Assembly: GCA_900473805.1 (NCBI GenBank)
Contig: UCMS01000010.1
Span: 60,406 to 124,405, forward strand
DNA: 64,000 bases
Direction: 5' to 3'
Source: Hyphomicrobiales bacterium
GTDB taxonomy: Bacteria > Pseudomonadota > Alphaproteobacteria > Rhizobiales > Rhizobiaceae
The notes beneath the pieces were generated by a model that ran no database searches, was not told the origin of the DNA, and saw only the letters and a list, made by a program, of their open reading frames with translations. How positions within the stretch are numbered: position 1 is the first letter of the stretch; each line of letters opens with the position of its first letter. Position numbers and translations under genes: made by a program. This document shows positions 34,878 to 43,986 of this stretch, one piece after another.

Positions 34878-35786
34878 ATGACCATGCTTGCTGCCCGTCG
34901 ATTTCTGCCGTCGTTGTCGCTGCTGACCGCTTTCGAGGCCGCGGCGCGCACCGGCAGCATAACTGCGGCCGCGCGGGAACTCGATCTCACGCAAAGTGCC
35001 GTCAGTCGGCAGATCAAGGCGTTGGAGAGCCAGTTGGGCGTGGACTTGTTCCTGCGCGAGCGTCAGACCATTCGGCTGACAGTCGCGGGGGACAGCTATG
35101 CGAGGGAGATCCGGGAGGCGCTCCGACGTATCTCCAGCGCTTCGCTCAATCTGAGAGCCAACCCCCATGGCGGTACACTCAATCTCGCTATCCTTCCGAC
35201 ATTCGGGGCACGTTGGCTCGCACCCAGGCTTGGCCGGTTCCTTGAGACCCATGCTGGGATCACCGTCAATCTGGTGACCCGGCTGTCGCCTTTCGATTTC
35301 CGTCTCGATTCCATCGACGCGGCGATCCACTTTGGTGACGCGGTCTGGCCGGGCGCGGAACTGGCTTTCCTGATGCAGGAAGAAACGCTGCCGGCATGCA
35401 GCCCCGATTTCAAGCGCGCTCACGGCATTCAAACGCCTCAGGACCTGCTCTCCGTCCCGCTCCTACATCTCACGACACGGCCGGATGCATGGGAGCGCTG
35501 GTTGACGGAGAACAATGTGGCTTTTGGAAGCGTACACGGCATGCTGTTCGACCAGTTCGCCACAGCGTCGCAGGCTGCTGTCGGTGGGCTCGGTGTTGCA
35601 CTGCTGCCGACATTCCTCATTCGGGAAGAGTTGAAACGTGGAGATCTTGTTGCCGCAGTCAACCGGCCCATGCAGAGCGCGCAACGATACTACCTGGCCT
35701 ATCCCAGGGAGCGGGCGTCCTACCCGCCGCTGGTCAAGTTTCGTAGCTGGATCGTTGACGAACTGGCGCGCGAGATGGCCGGCTGA
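34878..35786 (+). CDS. LysR-family regulator of the amaA-amaB operon
   Basis: A 302-residue GcvA-like LysR protein. The winged helix-turn-helix is 'GSITAAARELDLTQSAVSRQ' at about residues 26-45, followed by an effector domain with 'TLNLAILPTFGARWLAPRLG'. It is divergent from amaA over 156 bases, which hold inverted repeats. P. putida also keeps a LysR gene beside amaAB, so a role as their activator is likely. It is close in sequence to the LysR at 19106-20032 that faces gcdH; the two could respond to related lysine catabolites. Confidence 0.88.
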   Translation: MTMLAARRFLPSLSLLTAFEAAARTGSITAAARELDLTQSAVSRQIKALESQLGVDLFLRERQTIRLTVAGDSYAREIREALRRISSASLNLRANPHGGTLNLAILPTFGARWLAPRLGRFLETHAGITVNLVTRLSPFDFRLDSIDAAIHFGDAVWPGAELAFLMQEETLPACSPDFKRAHGIQTPQDLLSVPLLHLTTRPDAWERWLTENNVAFGSVHGMLFDQFATASQAAVGGLGVALLPTFLIREELKRGDLVAAVNRPMQSAQRYYLAYPRERASYPPLVKFRSWIVDELAREMAG

Positions 35787-35789
35787 TCA

Positions 35790-36197
35790 TCAGGCAATTG
35801 TGCCGACCGCCGCAAGCGCAACCGAAAAGACGAGGTGTGTGGCGTGATGCAGCGTCTGGTCCAGGCCCAGCATCCACCAGTAACCGCTCTGGTCTGGCGT
35901 CAGCCGTAACCGAAGTTGAAGGAGCGATTTGCTGCGGTCAATGGTGGCATGGACGATCAGGTCGATCAGTGCCAGCCATAGAAGCGAAGGCGCCAGAAGC
36001 AGGCAAATCACCAGGGTTGCCGCGGCATGCACGGCCACATGTGCCGCAAGCGGAAGGAGCCAGCCTTTTGGCTGCTCCTTGCCTTTCGCCATCCAGCCTG
36101 TCTGGAGAATGAAATCCGCGATCAGCTGCTTGGCGATAAACAGCGCGGCGGCCCAGATCAGCACATGGGCTGAGAGTTGCTCGGGTATGGTGGGCAT
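35790..36197 (-). CDS. DUF3307 family membrane protein
   Basis: A 135-residue protein with about four transmembrane helices and the DUF3307 features: 'AKQLIADFILQTGWMAKGK', 'HVAVHAAATLVICLLLAP', 'DLIVHATIDRSKS' and a C-terminal 'LGLDQTLHHATHLVFSV'. Its His and Asp residues sit at helix ends and may bind metal. Function unknown. It converges on the LysR gene with 3 bases between stops. Confidence 0.82.
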   Translation of the reverse strand: MPTIPEQLSAHVLIWAAALFIAKQLIADFILQTGWMAKGKEQPKGWLLPLAAHVAVHAAATLVICLLLAPSLLWLALIDLIVHATIDRSKSLLQLRLRLTPDQSGYWWMLGLDQTLHHATHLVFSVALAAVGTIA

Positions 36198-36369
36198 GCG
36201 CGTTCCTTCGAGGTGTCCTGGCTGTAAGGATAGACCACCCGATCAAAGGCTGTGAAGCAGCCATTTCATAGACCCAGTTTTGGGCTTTTCATTTCCTTGC
36301 GGGACCAAGACCGATTTGTCGGCCCCGCTTAGCGAATTTGAAGGAGTTGAGGATCACCGGTCCCCCACT

Positions 36370-39294
36370 TCACCAGCCTTCCGAGAGCACCTTTTCCAGG
36401 GTTTCCACGAAGAAGTCGGCACTCTCCCGCGACAGGCAGAGGGGGGGCTTTATTTTGAATACGTTAAGATGATCGCCGGTCGGTTGCATGATGACGCCTA
36501 GATCCAGGAGCCGGTTGCAGATCGCCGCCGTCTCTTCTGTCGCTGGTTCCAGGGTCTCCCGGTCGCGCACGAATTCAAGCCCGAGGTAAAGCCCCATCCC
36601 GTGGACGGTTCCGACCAGCGGGAAGCGCTGTCCGAGCGCTTCGAGCCGCGTCTTCAGATAGTCTCCGATGTCCCGGGCGTTTTGCTGAAGATCCTCCCGC
36701 TGCATGATGTCGAGCACGGTCATGCCGACGACGCAGCTGACGGGGCTGCCGCCGGCGGACGAGAAGAAGTAACCTTCACGCTCGAGACTGTCTGCCACTT
36801 CGCGGCGCGTGATGACCGCACCCAGCGGCTGTCCGTTGCCCATCCCCTTTGCGATCGTGATAATGTCGGGGACAACGCCCTGCTGCTCAAAGCCCCAGAA
36901 ATAGTGGCCGAGACGGCCATAACCGACCTGCACCTCGTCGGCGATACAGAGACCGCCACGCTCGCGCACCATGGCATAGACCTGTTGCAAGTAACCCGAC
37001 GGAAGCGGAATGCCGCCGGCATTTCCGTAGACGCTTTCCGCAATGAAACCGGCCAGTCCCTCGCCTCGTGCTTCGAGCTCGGCAATGGTGTTGGAGACTG
37101 CCGCTACATAACCCTCCGTCGCGTCCGGGCCGCGGAACTTGCCGCGATAGGTGTTCGGCGACAGAACGGGATGGACCCAGTCCGGCCGGGTTTCCAAGGC
37201 GCGCGGGTTGTCGGCGATGGAGGTGGAGACGGCGTCACTGGCGACTGTCCAGCCATGATAGGCTTCCAGCAGGCTCAGGATATTGCGTCGGCCACTATGC
37301 GCCCAGGCCAGACGCAAAGCGAGATCTACCGCTTCGGAGCCGGAATTGACCAGGAAGACCGTGTCCAAGCCTTCTGGAGCCAAGGCCGCAAGTCTGTCGG
37401 AGAAATCCGCGACGGCACTGTAGTGAAAACGCGAATTCGTGTTGAGCAGCGACCACTGGCGTCCCACAGCTGCAGCCAGGGTCGGATGCCCGTGGCCGAG
37501 AATGCTCACGTTGTTGACCATATCCAGATAGGCACGGCCGTTGACATCAAAAAGGTGCTCCTTCCAGCCGCGCTCTATCTGCGGAGGGGTGGCGTAGTAG
37601 TTCTTCTGCGGTTTGGCGAAGCTCTTGCTTCTGCGTTTCAGAACAGCCTCGCTCTGCGGCGCGGGCGCGTCGATTCCGATCCCGAGGAGACGGGAAGGCG
37701 AGGGGCAAAGCTGGCTCCAGATGGCACTTTGGTGTGGCTTGGCAAAGAGGGGCGGAATAAGGTCCGTATCGCGGCACAGCTGTATGCGTAGCCCGCCGAT
37801 GCCGCCGGTAGCGCCCGCAACCTGGCCGATGCTGTCGCCGGCCGAAAGGCTGGCGCCGTCTTCAAGGCCGCATTCTATGCCATCAAGATGCAACGCCAGA
37901 TTGGTCGTTGCGAGGATCAGATGATGGCCGTTCCGTCTCAGTGTCGCATCGAAAGGCGCGACGGCCTGCGTTCCGCTGGGCAGGCACATATCGATGTGGA
38001 GCGCGAAGGTTGCCGGCGCGCGCTGGGACAGCGGGCGAGTATAGGACAGTCGGTATTCCCCATAACGGGTGGAGGAGAAGCCGGTTTCCATCGCCGCGCG
38101 GGCGAGGAGCTTCCAGTCTACCTCCTGATCCGCCCATGCGTCGGCGACGAAATCCGGACTGGTGACGCTGAGGTCGGTCAGACGCAGGTTCTCCGGCGTC
38201 ACGTCCGGCAGCATGGCGGTGGTGACGTTCAACTCTTCGGTTATTGCGAGACCAACGGCATTGAAAATAGCGGCTTCCATCAGTGAGTAGGGGACGGAAA
38301 TGGCGGTGTCGAAGATTTCGCGTTCATGTGCCGCATTGCCCAAGACGTACTCGTTGTCCGGGTCGATCGACAATTGCTGCTCGCTGCTGGCCACGAGCAC
38401 GCCCGCACGGGCAACGATCAGGGGCCAAAGGGCAGTCAATTCTGCATGCGTGAGTGGATAGCGTGCATGGAATGCTTTCACAGCGGGAAGGATGCAGAAG
38501 GGGTCGCCGTCCGCGTGGTGCAGCAGGGCCGCGCAGGCAACCGCAAGATCGGCGATGAGCCAGCCATACATCACGTCGCCGAAGTCGATGACGCCGACCG
38601 GCATCAAGCGCTGTCCTGATTCAGACCGGGCGACGATGTTGTCGTCGGTGACGTCGTGATGAATGGCATGGAGCCGCAGCTCTGGTGCAACGGTCTGCAG
38701 GCGCTTGACGGCGACGATCATCGCCTTGGCGATGCGGTCCCTCGTGGCCTGATCTTCTACAGATTTCAGAAGGTGCAGAGCGACCGGTCCCGCGCGACGC
38801 AAGTCCCACTGCAATTCCCGTTCAAGGCCCGGGTGCTTGAAATCCCTAAGCCCCAGCGCGACACGCGCAGTTACGTCACCAAGGGCAGAAACCTGTTCTT
38901 CGGTCAGGAACTTCTGCCGCGTGAGCGGTTGACCGTCGAGGAACGTCAGGACCCGCAACCAGTAATAGCTGCCTTCGATTTCACATTGGGGAATGTATTC
39001 GCCGGTGAGCGTCGCAATCGGCTCCGGAATCTCAAGGCCAAGAGCCAGGCTGCGCAGGTGCATCATGGCCTGATTCTGCGCCTCAAGTTCGGCGTAGGGA
39101 TATTCGGCTCGGGTAACCTTGAGAACGAAACGTTCAGGTCCAGTGTCGATCAGGAAGTTGCGATCCTGCTGGCTGCCCAGTTCGCGAAGCTCGCCATGGA
39201 AACCATAGAAGTCGCTCAGGATGGTCTTGGCGTCCGCAAGGGTGACGTGCGGACGCGAGAGCTGTGTGCGCTGAAGAAGTGCCGAGTCAGCCAT
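36370..39294 (-). CDS. phosphotransferase / M23-like / class III aminotransferase fusion (possible hydroxylysine kinase-phospholyase)
   Basis: A 974-residue three-part protein. Residues about 20-340 form an APH-fold small-molecule kinase with catalytic 'HHDVTDDN' (Asp214, Asn219) and 'IDFGD' (Asp237). Residues about 400-520 resemble an M23/lysostaphin-type fold. Residues about 560-974 are a class III PLP enzyme with Schiff-base Lys816 in 'IITIAKGMGNGQPLGA'. The kinase part resembles hydroxylysine kinase and the PLP part resembles the phospho-lyases acting on 5-phosphohydroxylysine or phosphoethanolamine. Such a fusion would phosphorylate a hydroxyamine and then remove phosphate and ammonia to give an aldehyde. 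The nearby amaB would oxidise exactly the aldehyde made from hydroxylysine. The substrate is inferred, not shown. Confidence 0.85.
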   Translation of the reverse strand: MADSALLQRTQLSRPHVTLADAKTILSDFYGFHGELRELGSQQDRNFLIDTGPERFVLKVTRAEYPYAELEAQNQAMMHLRSLALGLEIPEPIATLTGEYIPQCEIEGSYYWLRVLTFLDGQPLTRQKFLTEEQVSALGDVTARVALGLRDFKHPGLERELQWDLRRAGPVALHLLKSVEDQATRDRIAKAMIVAVKRLQTVAPELRLHAIHHDVTDDNIVARSESGQRLMPVGVIDFGDVMYGWLIADLAVACAALLHHADGDPFCILPAVKAFHARYPLTHAELTALWPLIVARAGVLVASSEQQLSIDPDNEYVLGNAAHEREIFDTAISVPYSLMEAAIFNAVGLAITEELNVTTAMLPDVTPENLRLTDLSVTSPDFVADAWADQEVDWKLLARAAMETGFSSTRYGEYRLSYTRPLSQRAPATFALHIDMCLPSGTQAVAPFDATLRRNGHHLILATTNLALHLDGIECGLEDGASLSAGDSIGQVAGATGGIGGLRIQLCRDTDLIPPLFAKPHQSAIWSQLCPSPSRLLGIGIDAPAPQSEAVLKRRSKSFAKPQKNYYATPPQIERGWKEHLFDVNGRAYLDMVNNVSILGHGHPTLAAAVGRQWSLLNTNSRFHYSAVADFSDRLAALAPEGLDTVFLVNSGSEAVDLALRLAWAHSGRRNILSLLEAYHGWTVASDAVSTSIADNPRALETRPDWVHPVLSPNTYRGKFRGPDATEGYVAAVSNTIAELEARGEGLAGFIAESVYGNAGGIPLPSGYLQQVYAMVRERGGLCIADEVQVGYGRLGHYFWGFEQQGVVPDIITIAKGMGNGQPLGAVITRREVADSLEREGYFFSSAGGSPVSCVVGMTVLDIMQREDLQQNARDIGDYLKTRLEALGQRFPLVGTVHGMGLYLGLEFVRDRETLEPATEETAAICNRLLDLGVIMQPTGDHLNVFKIKPPLCLSRESADFFVETLEKVLSEGW

Positions 39295-39392
39295 GAACGG
39301 TCCCCCATAGAATCATGGCGGCGACATTATCCAGACCCGTGTCAAGCGTCCATCCCGCGAGCAGAGGCGCTTTGCAATCCGACCGGATTTGC

Positions 39393-40277
39393 TCAGCCCA
39401 TTCGCTCCGATGCATAAGAACCAGGGCTTGCCGGGAAGACGACCGTGCGGTTGCCGTTGATGAAAGTGCGGTGATGGATGTGCGCATGGATGGCGCGTGC
39501 CAGAACCTGGCTTTCGACATCCCGGCCGATGGAAACATAGTCGTCCGCCGACTGCGCGTGGGTGATGCGTGCCACGTCCTGCTCGATGATCGGACCTTCG
39601 TCGAGGTCAGCGGTGACGTAGTGCGCCGTCGCGCCGATCAGCTTTACCCCGCGCTCGAAGGCCTGCTTGTACGGGTTTGCGCCCTTGAAGCTCGGCAGGA
39701 AGGAATGGTGGATGTTGATGATCTTGCCCGACATCTTCTGGCACATCTGGTCCGATAGGATCTGCATGTAGCGGGCCAGCACGATCAGTTCCGTGCCGGT
39801 CTGCTCGACGATGTCCATGATGCGAGCCTCGGCCTCGGGCTTGTTGGCCTTGGTGACCGGAATATGGTGGAAGGGGATATCATGGTTCACCACGACCTTC
39901 TGGTAGTCGAAGTGATTGGAGATGACGCCAACGATCTCGATCGGCAATGCACCAATCTTCCAGCGATAGAGCAGGTCGTTGAGGCAGTGGCCGAAGCGCG
40001 AGACCATCAGCAGGACTTTTTCCCGCTTGGCGGCGTCGTAGAGGTTCCAGGTCATGCCGAAGCGCTCGGCGACCGGCGAGAAGCCCTGTTCGATCTTGGG
40101 CTGCGCGGCGCCTTCCTCTGAAATGAAGGAGACGCGCATGAAAAACTGCCCTGTGTCGAGATCGTCGAACTGGGAGCTGTCGACGATGTTGCAGCCCTGC
40201 TCGGCCAGATAACCGGAAATGGCGGCGACGATCCCACGCGTCGACGGACAAGACACTGTCAAAACATAGCTCTTCAT
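39393..40277 (-). CDS. purU: formyltetrahydrofolate deformylase
   Basis: A 294-residue enzyme that hydrolyses 10-formyl-tetrahydrofolate to formate and tetrahydrofolate. An N-terminal ACT domain ('YVLTVSCPSTRGIVAAISGY') is followed by the formyltransferase fold with 'INIHHSFLPSFKGANPY', 'GATAHYVTADLDEGPIIEQD'. Start at ATG 40277 begins at the ACT domain; a longer upstream frame has no family resemblance. It lies 98 bases upstream of the kinase/aminotransferase fusion on the same strand and may share a transcript. Confidence 0.93.
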   Translation of the reverse strand: MKSYVLTVSCPSTRGIVAAISGYLAEQGCNIVDSSQFDDLDTGQFFMRVSFISEEGAAQPKIEQGFSPVAERFGMTWNLYDAAKREKVLLMVSRFGHCLNDLLYRWKIGALPIEIVGVISNHFDYQKVVVNHDIPFHHIPVTKANKPEAEARIMDIVEQTGTELIVLARYMQILSDQMCQKMSGKIINIHHSFLPSFKGANPYKQAFERGVKLIGATAHYVTADLDEGPIIEQDVARITHAQSADDYVSIGRDVESQVLARAIHAHIHHRTFINGNRTVVFPASPGSYASERMG

Positions 40278-40529
40278 CGGTTCTCTTCTCCCTGCGGCAC
40301 TGCCGCGCGTCTCTATCGCATTTGCGGCATCTCGAAAAGCGCCGCCCTTGCAACCGGTTGTTTGCCAAGTGGAAGATCGCCCGATGCCAACCGCATCTCT
40401 CGTCCGTCGGCGACCGCCCGCTTGTTTCTGGGATGCGAGATTAGGCGAGAAGGCGGAAAACTCCGTTCCCGTTGCGTCTTCCAACGACGCATCCCCGTCG
40501 TCGGTGGCTGGCCGTGCCGTGATTTAGGG

Positions 40530-42998
40530 TCAGGAGATGGTGTGACCCGTGCGACTACCGAGATGGCGGACTGTCCCGTTCGGTTTCGCGGAGAGGGGGG
40601 CGTTTGCGCGGGGCAAGAGGCGGATGATACGCGTGTGCCCTGGAGCCAGGTGGAACCAGTCGTCGTCGGGCACATGGTGCTCAAATTCGAGATGCACCGA
40701 CTGCGCGAACTGGGTGGCGGCAAGTTCCAGCTGCCATCCTCCGTCCATGGCGGTCAAACTGTGTTCGAAGCCAGCCGGGTGTAGCGCTTTGGTGCGACCG
40801 AGCGGAAAATGGAAGGCTTCAGCCATCAGGATGCCGTCGGCGGAGACAAGCCTTGCAACGGTCACATCATGAGATGGGGGACCGAAGCGGAAGGCATAGG
40901 TACTGTCGAAAAAAGCGCCGAAGAGATCTGTTGCCGCCAGTTTAACCGACTGTCGGGCATCGAGGGCCAGACCGCGATTGCCCTTGACGACGACGTGGCG
41001 TCCGTCGCGAAGACAGGCGACTTCCAGATGGACGGTTTGCGCGGACGCGGCCTCGTTTGCAACATGGATCGCCAGGCCATTGGTGCCTTCATCGGTCAAA
41101 ACCACCTGAAGCGGCCGGAAGGCGCGTTTCAGTCCAAACCAGACGGGTTTCGCTTCGCCGGTGGCATCGATCACGCCCCAGCCGGGTCCTGGTTCGAGAT
41201 CCTGGAACGTCCACACAAGGGCTCCCCGACAGGACGAACCTATCCGGCGCAATTCGGCATAGGTCTCCGTGACCACTTCTGTTGTAACGGCCCTGGAGAA
41301 GTCGAGATAACGGTCCGGTTCCTGACGGCGCAGGCGAGCCGGATCGACGTCGTAGAGGGCCTGAAGGTAATGGTCGCGCACATCCTCGAAATCCCAGGAC
41401 GCGCCGCGGTCGCGGGGTACGCGCGCTTTCCAGCGAGGATCATGGACGGGGGCTGCCGGCAGGTATTGGTCCAGGGTGCGCTGCTGCGGAATATGCGCGA
41501 AGGCCAGGCACTCGGCAGCAAACCGCACATTGGCCCGACGCGCGTCTTCGAGCGGTCGTTGATAGGCGCCGACGCCGTAGTAGTGGGTAACGCCTTCATC
41601 GGGCGAGAAAGGCATGGCGCCGCCCGAGGGCGAGTTGGCCACATAGGCGCAGTCGGGCCGCCCCTCCTTGGCCAGACGGGCGAGGGTTTCCTGGAAGAAA
41701 GCACCGTTCCATGCGGACTTCGGCAGGCCGAGCATGGCTCCTTGCTGGAAGACTTCGCTGCCGCCGCAAATGACGGCAAGCGAAGGATGCCCCTGAAGCC
41801 GTGCGAGGAGTTCACGCACTTCGCTTTCGACCTTCATGCTGAAGGCCTCCTCGGCGAAGGGATAGTCGAAATTCGCCAGCATCAGGTCCTGCCAGACCAG
41901 GATGCCGAGTTGGTCGCACAGGCGAAAGAACTCTTCGCTCTCATAGGTCATGGTTCCGCCAATGCGGATCATGTTCATGTTGGCCTCTGCCGCCATGGTC
42001 AGCCATGGGGCATAGTCTTCGGCTGATCCGGACAGGCGCACAATATCGGCATTGGTCCAGACGGCCCCCCTGCAGAAGACAGGGACGCCGTTGATCCTGA
42101 GGCCGAAGCCTCTGCCATCATCGTCATGATCCACTTCGATGCGGCGAAAACCGATGAGCCCGAGTGAATGAACGCGGCCATCGACCGAGAGCGTCAGATC
42201 GTGGAGGTTGGGTCTGCCGTGGGTTCGCGGCCACCAGGGCATCACACCGGGCAGATCCAGCCTTGCCTCGAGGAGACCGCTTGCGTCGGGTGTCAGTTCC
42301 GCGCTCCTGCCGCAGCAAAGGATGGCCGAAGAATGAGCTCCGTCGAGGCGGAGGCGAACCGCCAGTTTGCCAGTGCCGAACTCGTCAAGATCCGCCTCGA
42401 TCGCGAGATCCGTAACCCTGTCCTTACTCAGGCGGATCAGCAGGATGGGCCGATAGGGACCCACTGCGTGGATCTCCGGACACCACCCCGGCATGTGGCC
42501 CAGGGCTGTTGTGCGGACGAGCCTCAGGCCCTGGTGGTCGAACAGTTGCGGGCGCCAGCGGGCGCGGGGGGCGCGTTTTTCGAAATGGGGCCGAAGGGCG
42601 CGAAAGCAGATGGCGACATCGTCATGTCCAGTGAGGTCGAGCGGAACGTCGAGGCCCTCGAACATGCTGTCGCTGGTCGTCTGCAGTATGCCGTTGACAT
42701 AGATCTCGGCAATTGTTGCGAGACCTTCGAAACGAAGGATGGCTGGTCCCGGCGTTTCTCCGTCGAGGGATCGGAAGTACCAGGCATCCTTGTCATGCAG
42801 AGGATGGGGATCATGACGGTCGAACAATCCTGCGTCCGCGAGCGTGCCCGCTACCGTACCGGGTACAGGGGCGGGGATGCGGGCCGCGGGACGATGGATT
42901 CCAGATGGCTCGGCATGAGCGCCGGCTTCGGTGACGAGGAGCGTCCAGCCATGGTGAAGGGGGCGAATGTCCGCTCCCGGATAGATGGCTCTCGTCAT
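40530..42998 (-). CDS. glycoside hydrolase family 2 (beta-mannosidase-like)
   Basis: An 822-residue enzyme with the GH2 plan: N-terminal sugar-binding jelly roll (about 10-185), immunoglobulin-like domain (about 190-290), TIM barrel (about 295-600) and C-terminal beta domains. The acid/base candidate is Glu415 in 'VICGGSEVFQQ', in place of the usual NE pair, and the nucleophile candidate is Glu496 in 'VRFAAECLAF'. No signal peptide is seen, so it is cytoplasmic. It is the last gene of the carrier-protein operon, 15 bases after DUF1839, which suggests that a glycosidic or glycoside-like bond occurs in the pathway product. Confidence 0.85.
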   Translation of the reverse strand: MTRAIYPGADIRPLHHGWTLLVTEAGAHAEPSGIHRPAARIPAPVPGTVAGTLADAGLFDRHDPHPLHDKDAWYFRSLDGETPGPAILRFEGLATIAEIYVNGILQTTSDSMFEGLDVPLDLTGHDDVAICFRALRPHFEKRAPRARWRPQLFDHQGLRLVRTTALGHMPGWCPEIHAVGPYRPILLIRLSKDRVTDLAIEADLDEFGTGKLAVRLRLDGAHSSAILCCGRSAELTPDASGLLEARLDLPGVMPWWPRTHGRPNLHDLTLSVDGRVHSLGLIGFRRIEVDHDDDGRGFGLRINGVPVFCRGAVWTNADIVRLSGSAEDYAPWLTMAAEANMNMIRIGGTMTYESEEFFRLCDQLGILVWQDLMLANFDYPFAEEAFSMKVESEVRELLARLQGHPSLAVICGGSEVFQQGAMLGLPKSAWNGAFFQETLARLAKEGRPDCAYVANSPSGGAMPFSPDEGVTHYYGVGAYQRPLEDARRANVRFAAECLAFAHIPQQRTLDQYLPAAPVHDPRWKARVPRDRGASWDFEDVRDHYLQALYDVDPARLRRQEPDRYLDFSRAVTTEVVTETYAELRRIGSSCRGALVWTFQDLEPGPGWGVIDATGEAKPVWFGLKRAFRPLQVVLTDEGTNGLAIHVANEAASAQTVHLEVACLRDGRHVVVKGNRGLALDARQSVKLAATDLFGAFFDSTYAFRFGPPSHDVTVARLVSADGILMAEAFHFPLGRTKALHPAGFEHSLTAMDGGWQLELAATQFAQSVHLEFEHHVPDDDWFHLAPGHTRIIRLLPRANAPLSAKPNGTVRHLGSRTGHTIS

Positions 42999-43013
42999 GC
43001 GTCTTCCCTCAAA

Positions 43014-43979
43014 TCAGCCTGCTTTGCTGCCGAGATCATCCATCAGCCGGTCCCAGGCCGCAACAGCCGGATCCAGGGCTGAGGCAAGGGGGTCGAACTT
43101 CTTGCGAGTGATGGCGCGCGCCAATTGGAACTGTACGGTCTTGGCGCTTTCGCTGATCTTCAAGGCATCTGCAATCGCGTGTTCATAGCTCGCCTTGTCG
43201 AGCCAGGCCAGGTGGCTGGCGAGCAGCTCGAAATTGGCGCCGAATTGTCTGAGTGTGTTGAAGGCATATTTGTGGAAATAGCCGAAGGGACGATCGGCAA
43301 TGGCTTCCACCTGAGTTGGGAATACTGCCGCAAAGGCGGAGATCGGGTTGCCATGCGGTCGCCGGGCGAAATGCCGCTTCAGGAGCAATGATGCGGTTTC
43401 CCGCTGATGCGCCAACGTCATCTGCCGGTCAGGAAACTTTACGAACTCCGTATAGGGCAGGAAAGGGATGCTGCTTTCCGGCTGGTCAAGCTGGAACACG
43501 CCGTCGAAATCAGCGCCCTCCACCCTGAAGAAGCCGCCATTGTGGAAGTAGTCCATGCTGCGGCCTGCGAGATCCAGCCGATTGATGCCGACCGTCGTCT
43601 TTCCGTGCTCCTGCCGGTAGCCGACCCCTTGGGTGTCGGGCATGAAATAGCTGTCCATTTCGACCAGGCACAGACGGCCGCGGCGGATCTGCTCCGCCAC
43701 ATGCGCCTCGACTCGGTCGAAAATCGCAAGTTCCGTGACGCGGATGTCGTAGAGGCTTTCGAGGTCTTCCAGGGGGACCTTGAAGAAGGTGAACTGGTCG
43801 CCTTCGAAATCCTGGGTGACGGTGAAGCCCAACATGGCTTCCGGACCCAGTCCCCGCGCTGACAAGACTTCGATCCAGAGGTCGACGTAGCAATTGGTCT
43901 CCGGCCACATGCGTTCGCTGGAATGGAGCGCATGTGGCGCGTAGGCGGCTGGATCAAGCCCGGGAAAAACTGCCGTCAT
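43014..43979 (-). CDS. DUF1839 family protein
   Basis: A 321-residue soluble protein. The features fitting DUF1839 are 'ERMWPETNCYVDLWIEVLSA', 'EGDQFTFFKVPLEDLESLYD', 'LVEMDSYFMPDTQGVGYRQE' and 'KTTVGINRLD'; the conserved Cys, Asp and Glu near the start look catalytic. The family has no known activity, but its close linkage to carrier protein:amino acid ligases suggests it acts on the aminoacyl thioester, for instance as a transferase or a papain-like acyltransferase. Start at ATG 43979, 7 bases after the ligase stop. Confidence 0.82.
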   Translation of the reverse strand: MTAVFPGLDPAAYAPHALHSSERMWPETNCYVDLWIEVLSARGLGPEAMLGFTVTQDFEGDQFTFFKVPLEDLESLYDIRVTELAIFDRVEAHVAEQIRRGRLCLVEMDSYFMPDTQGVGYRQEHGKTTVGINRLDLAGRSMDYFHNGGFFRVEGADFDGVFQLDQPESSIPFLPYTEFVKFPDRQMTLAHQRETASLLLKRHFARRPHGNPISAFAAVFPTQVEAIADRPFGYFHKYAFNTLRQFGANFELLASHLAWLDKASYEHAIADALKISESAKTVQFQLARAITRKKFDPLASALDPAVAAWDRLMDDLGSKAG

Positions 43980-43986
43980 CACGCGC

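Noticed and set aside
40278..40529. Glycine or folate riboswitch upstream of purU
   Set aside because: A cgagaga string was suggestive, but no matching aptamer core or second domain could be found. I see nothing definite in this 250-base gap.
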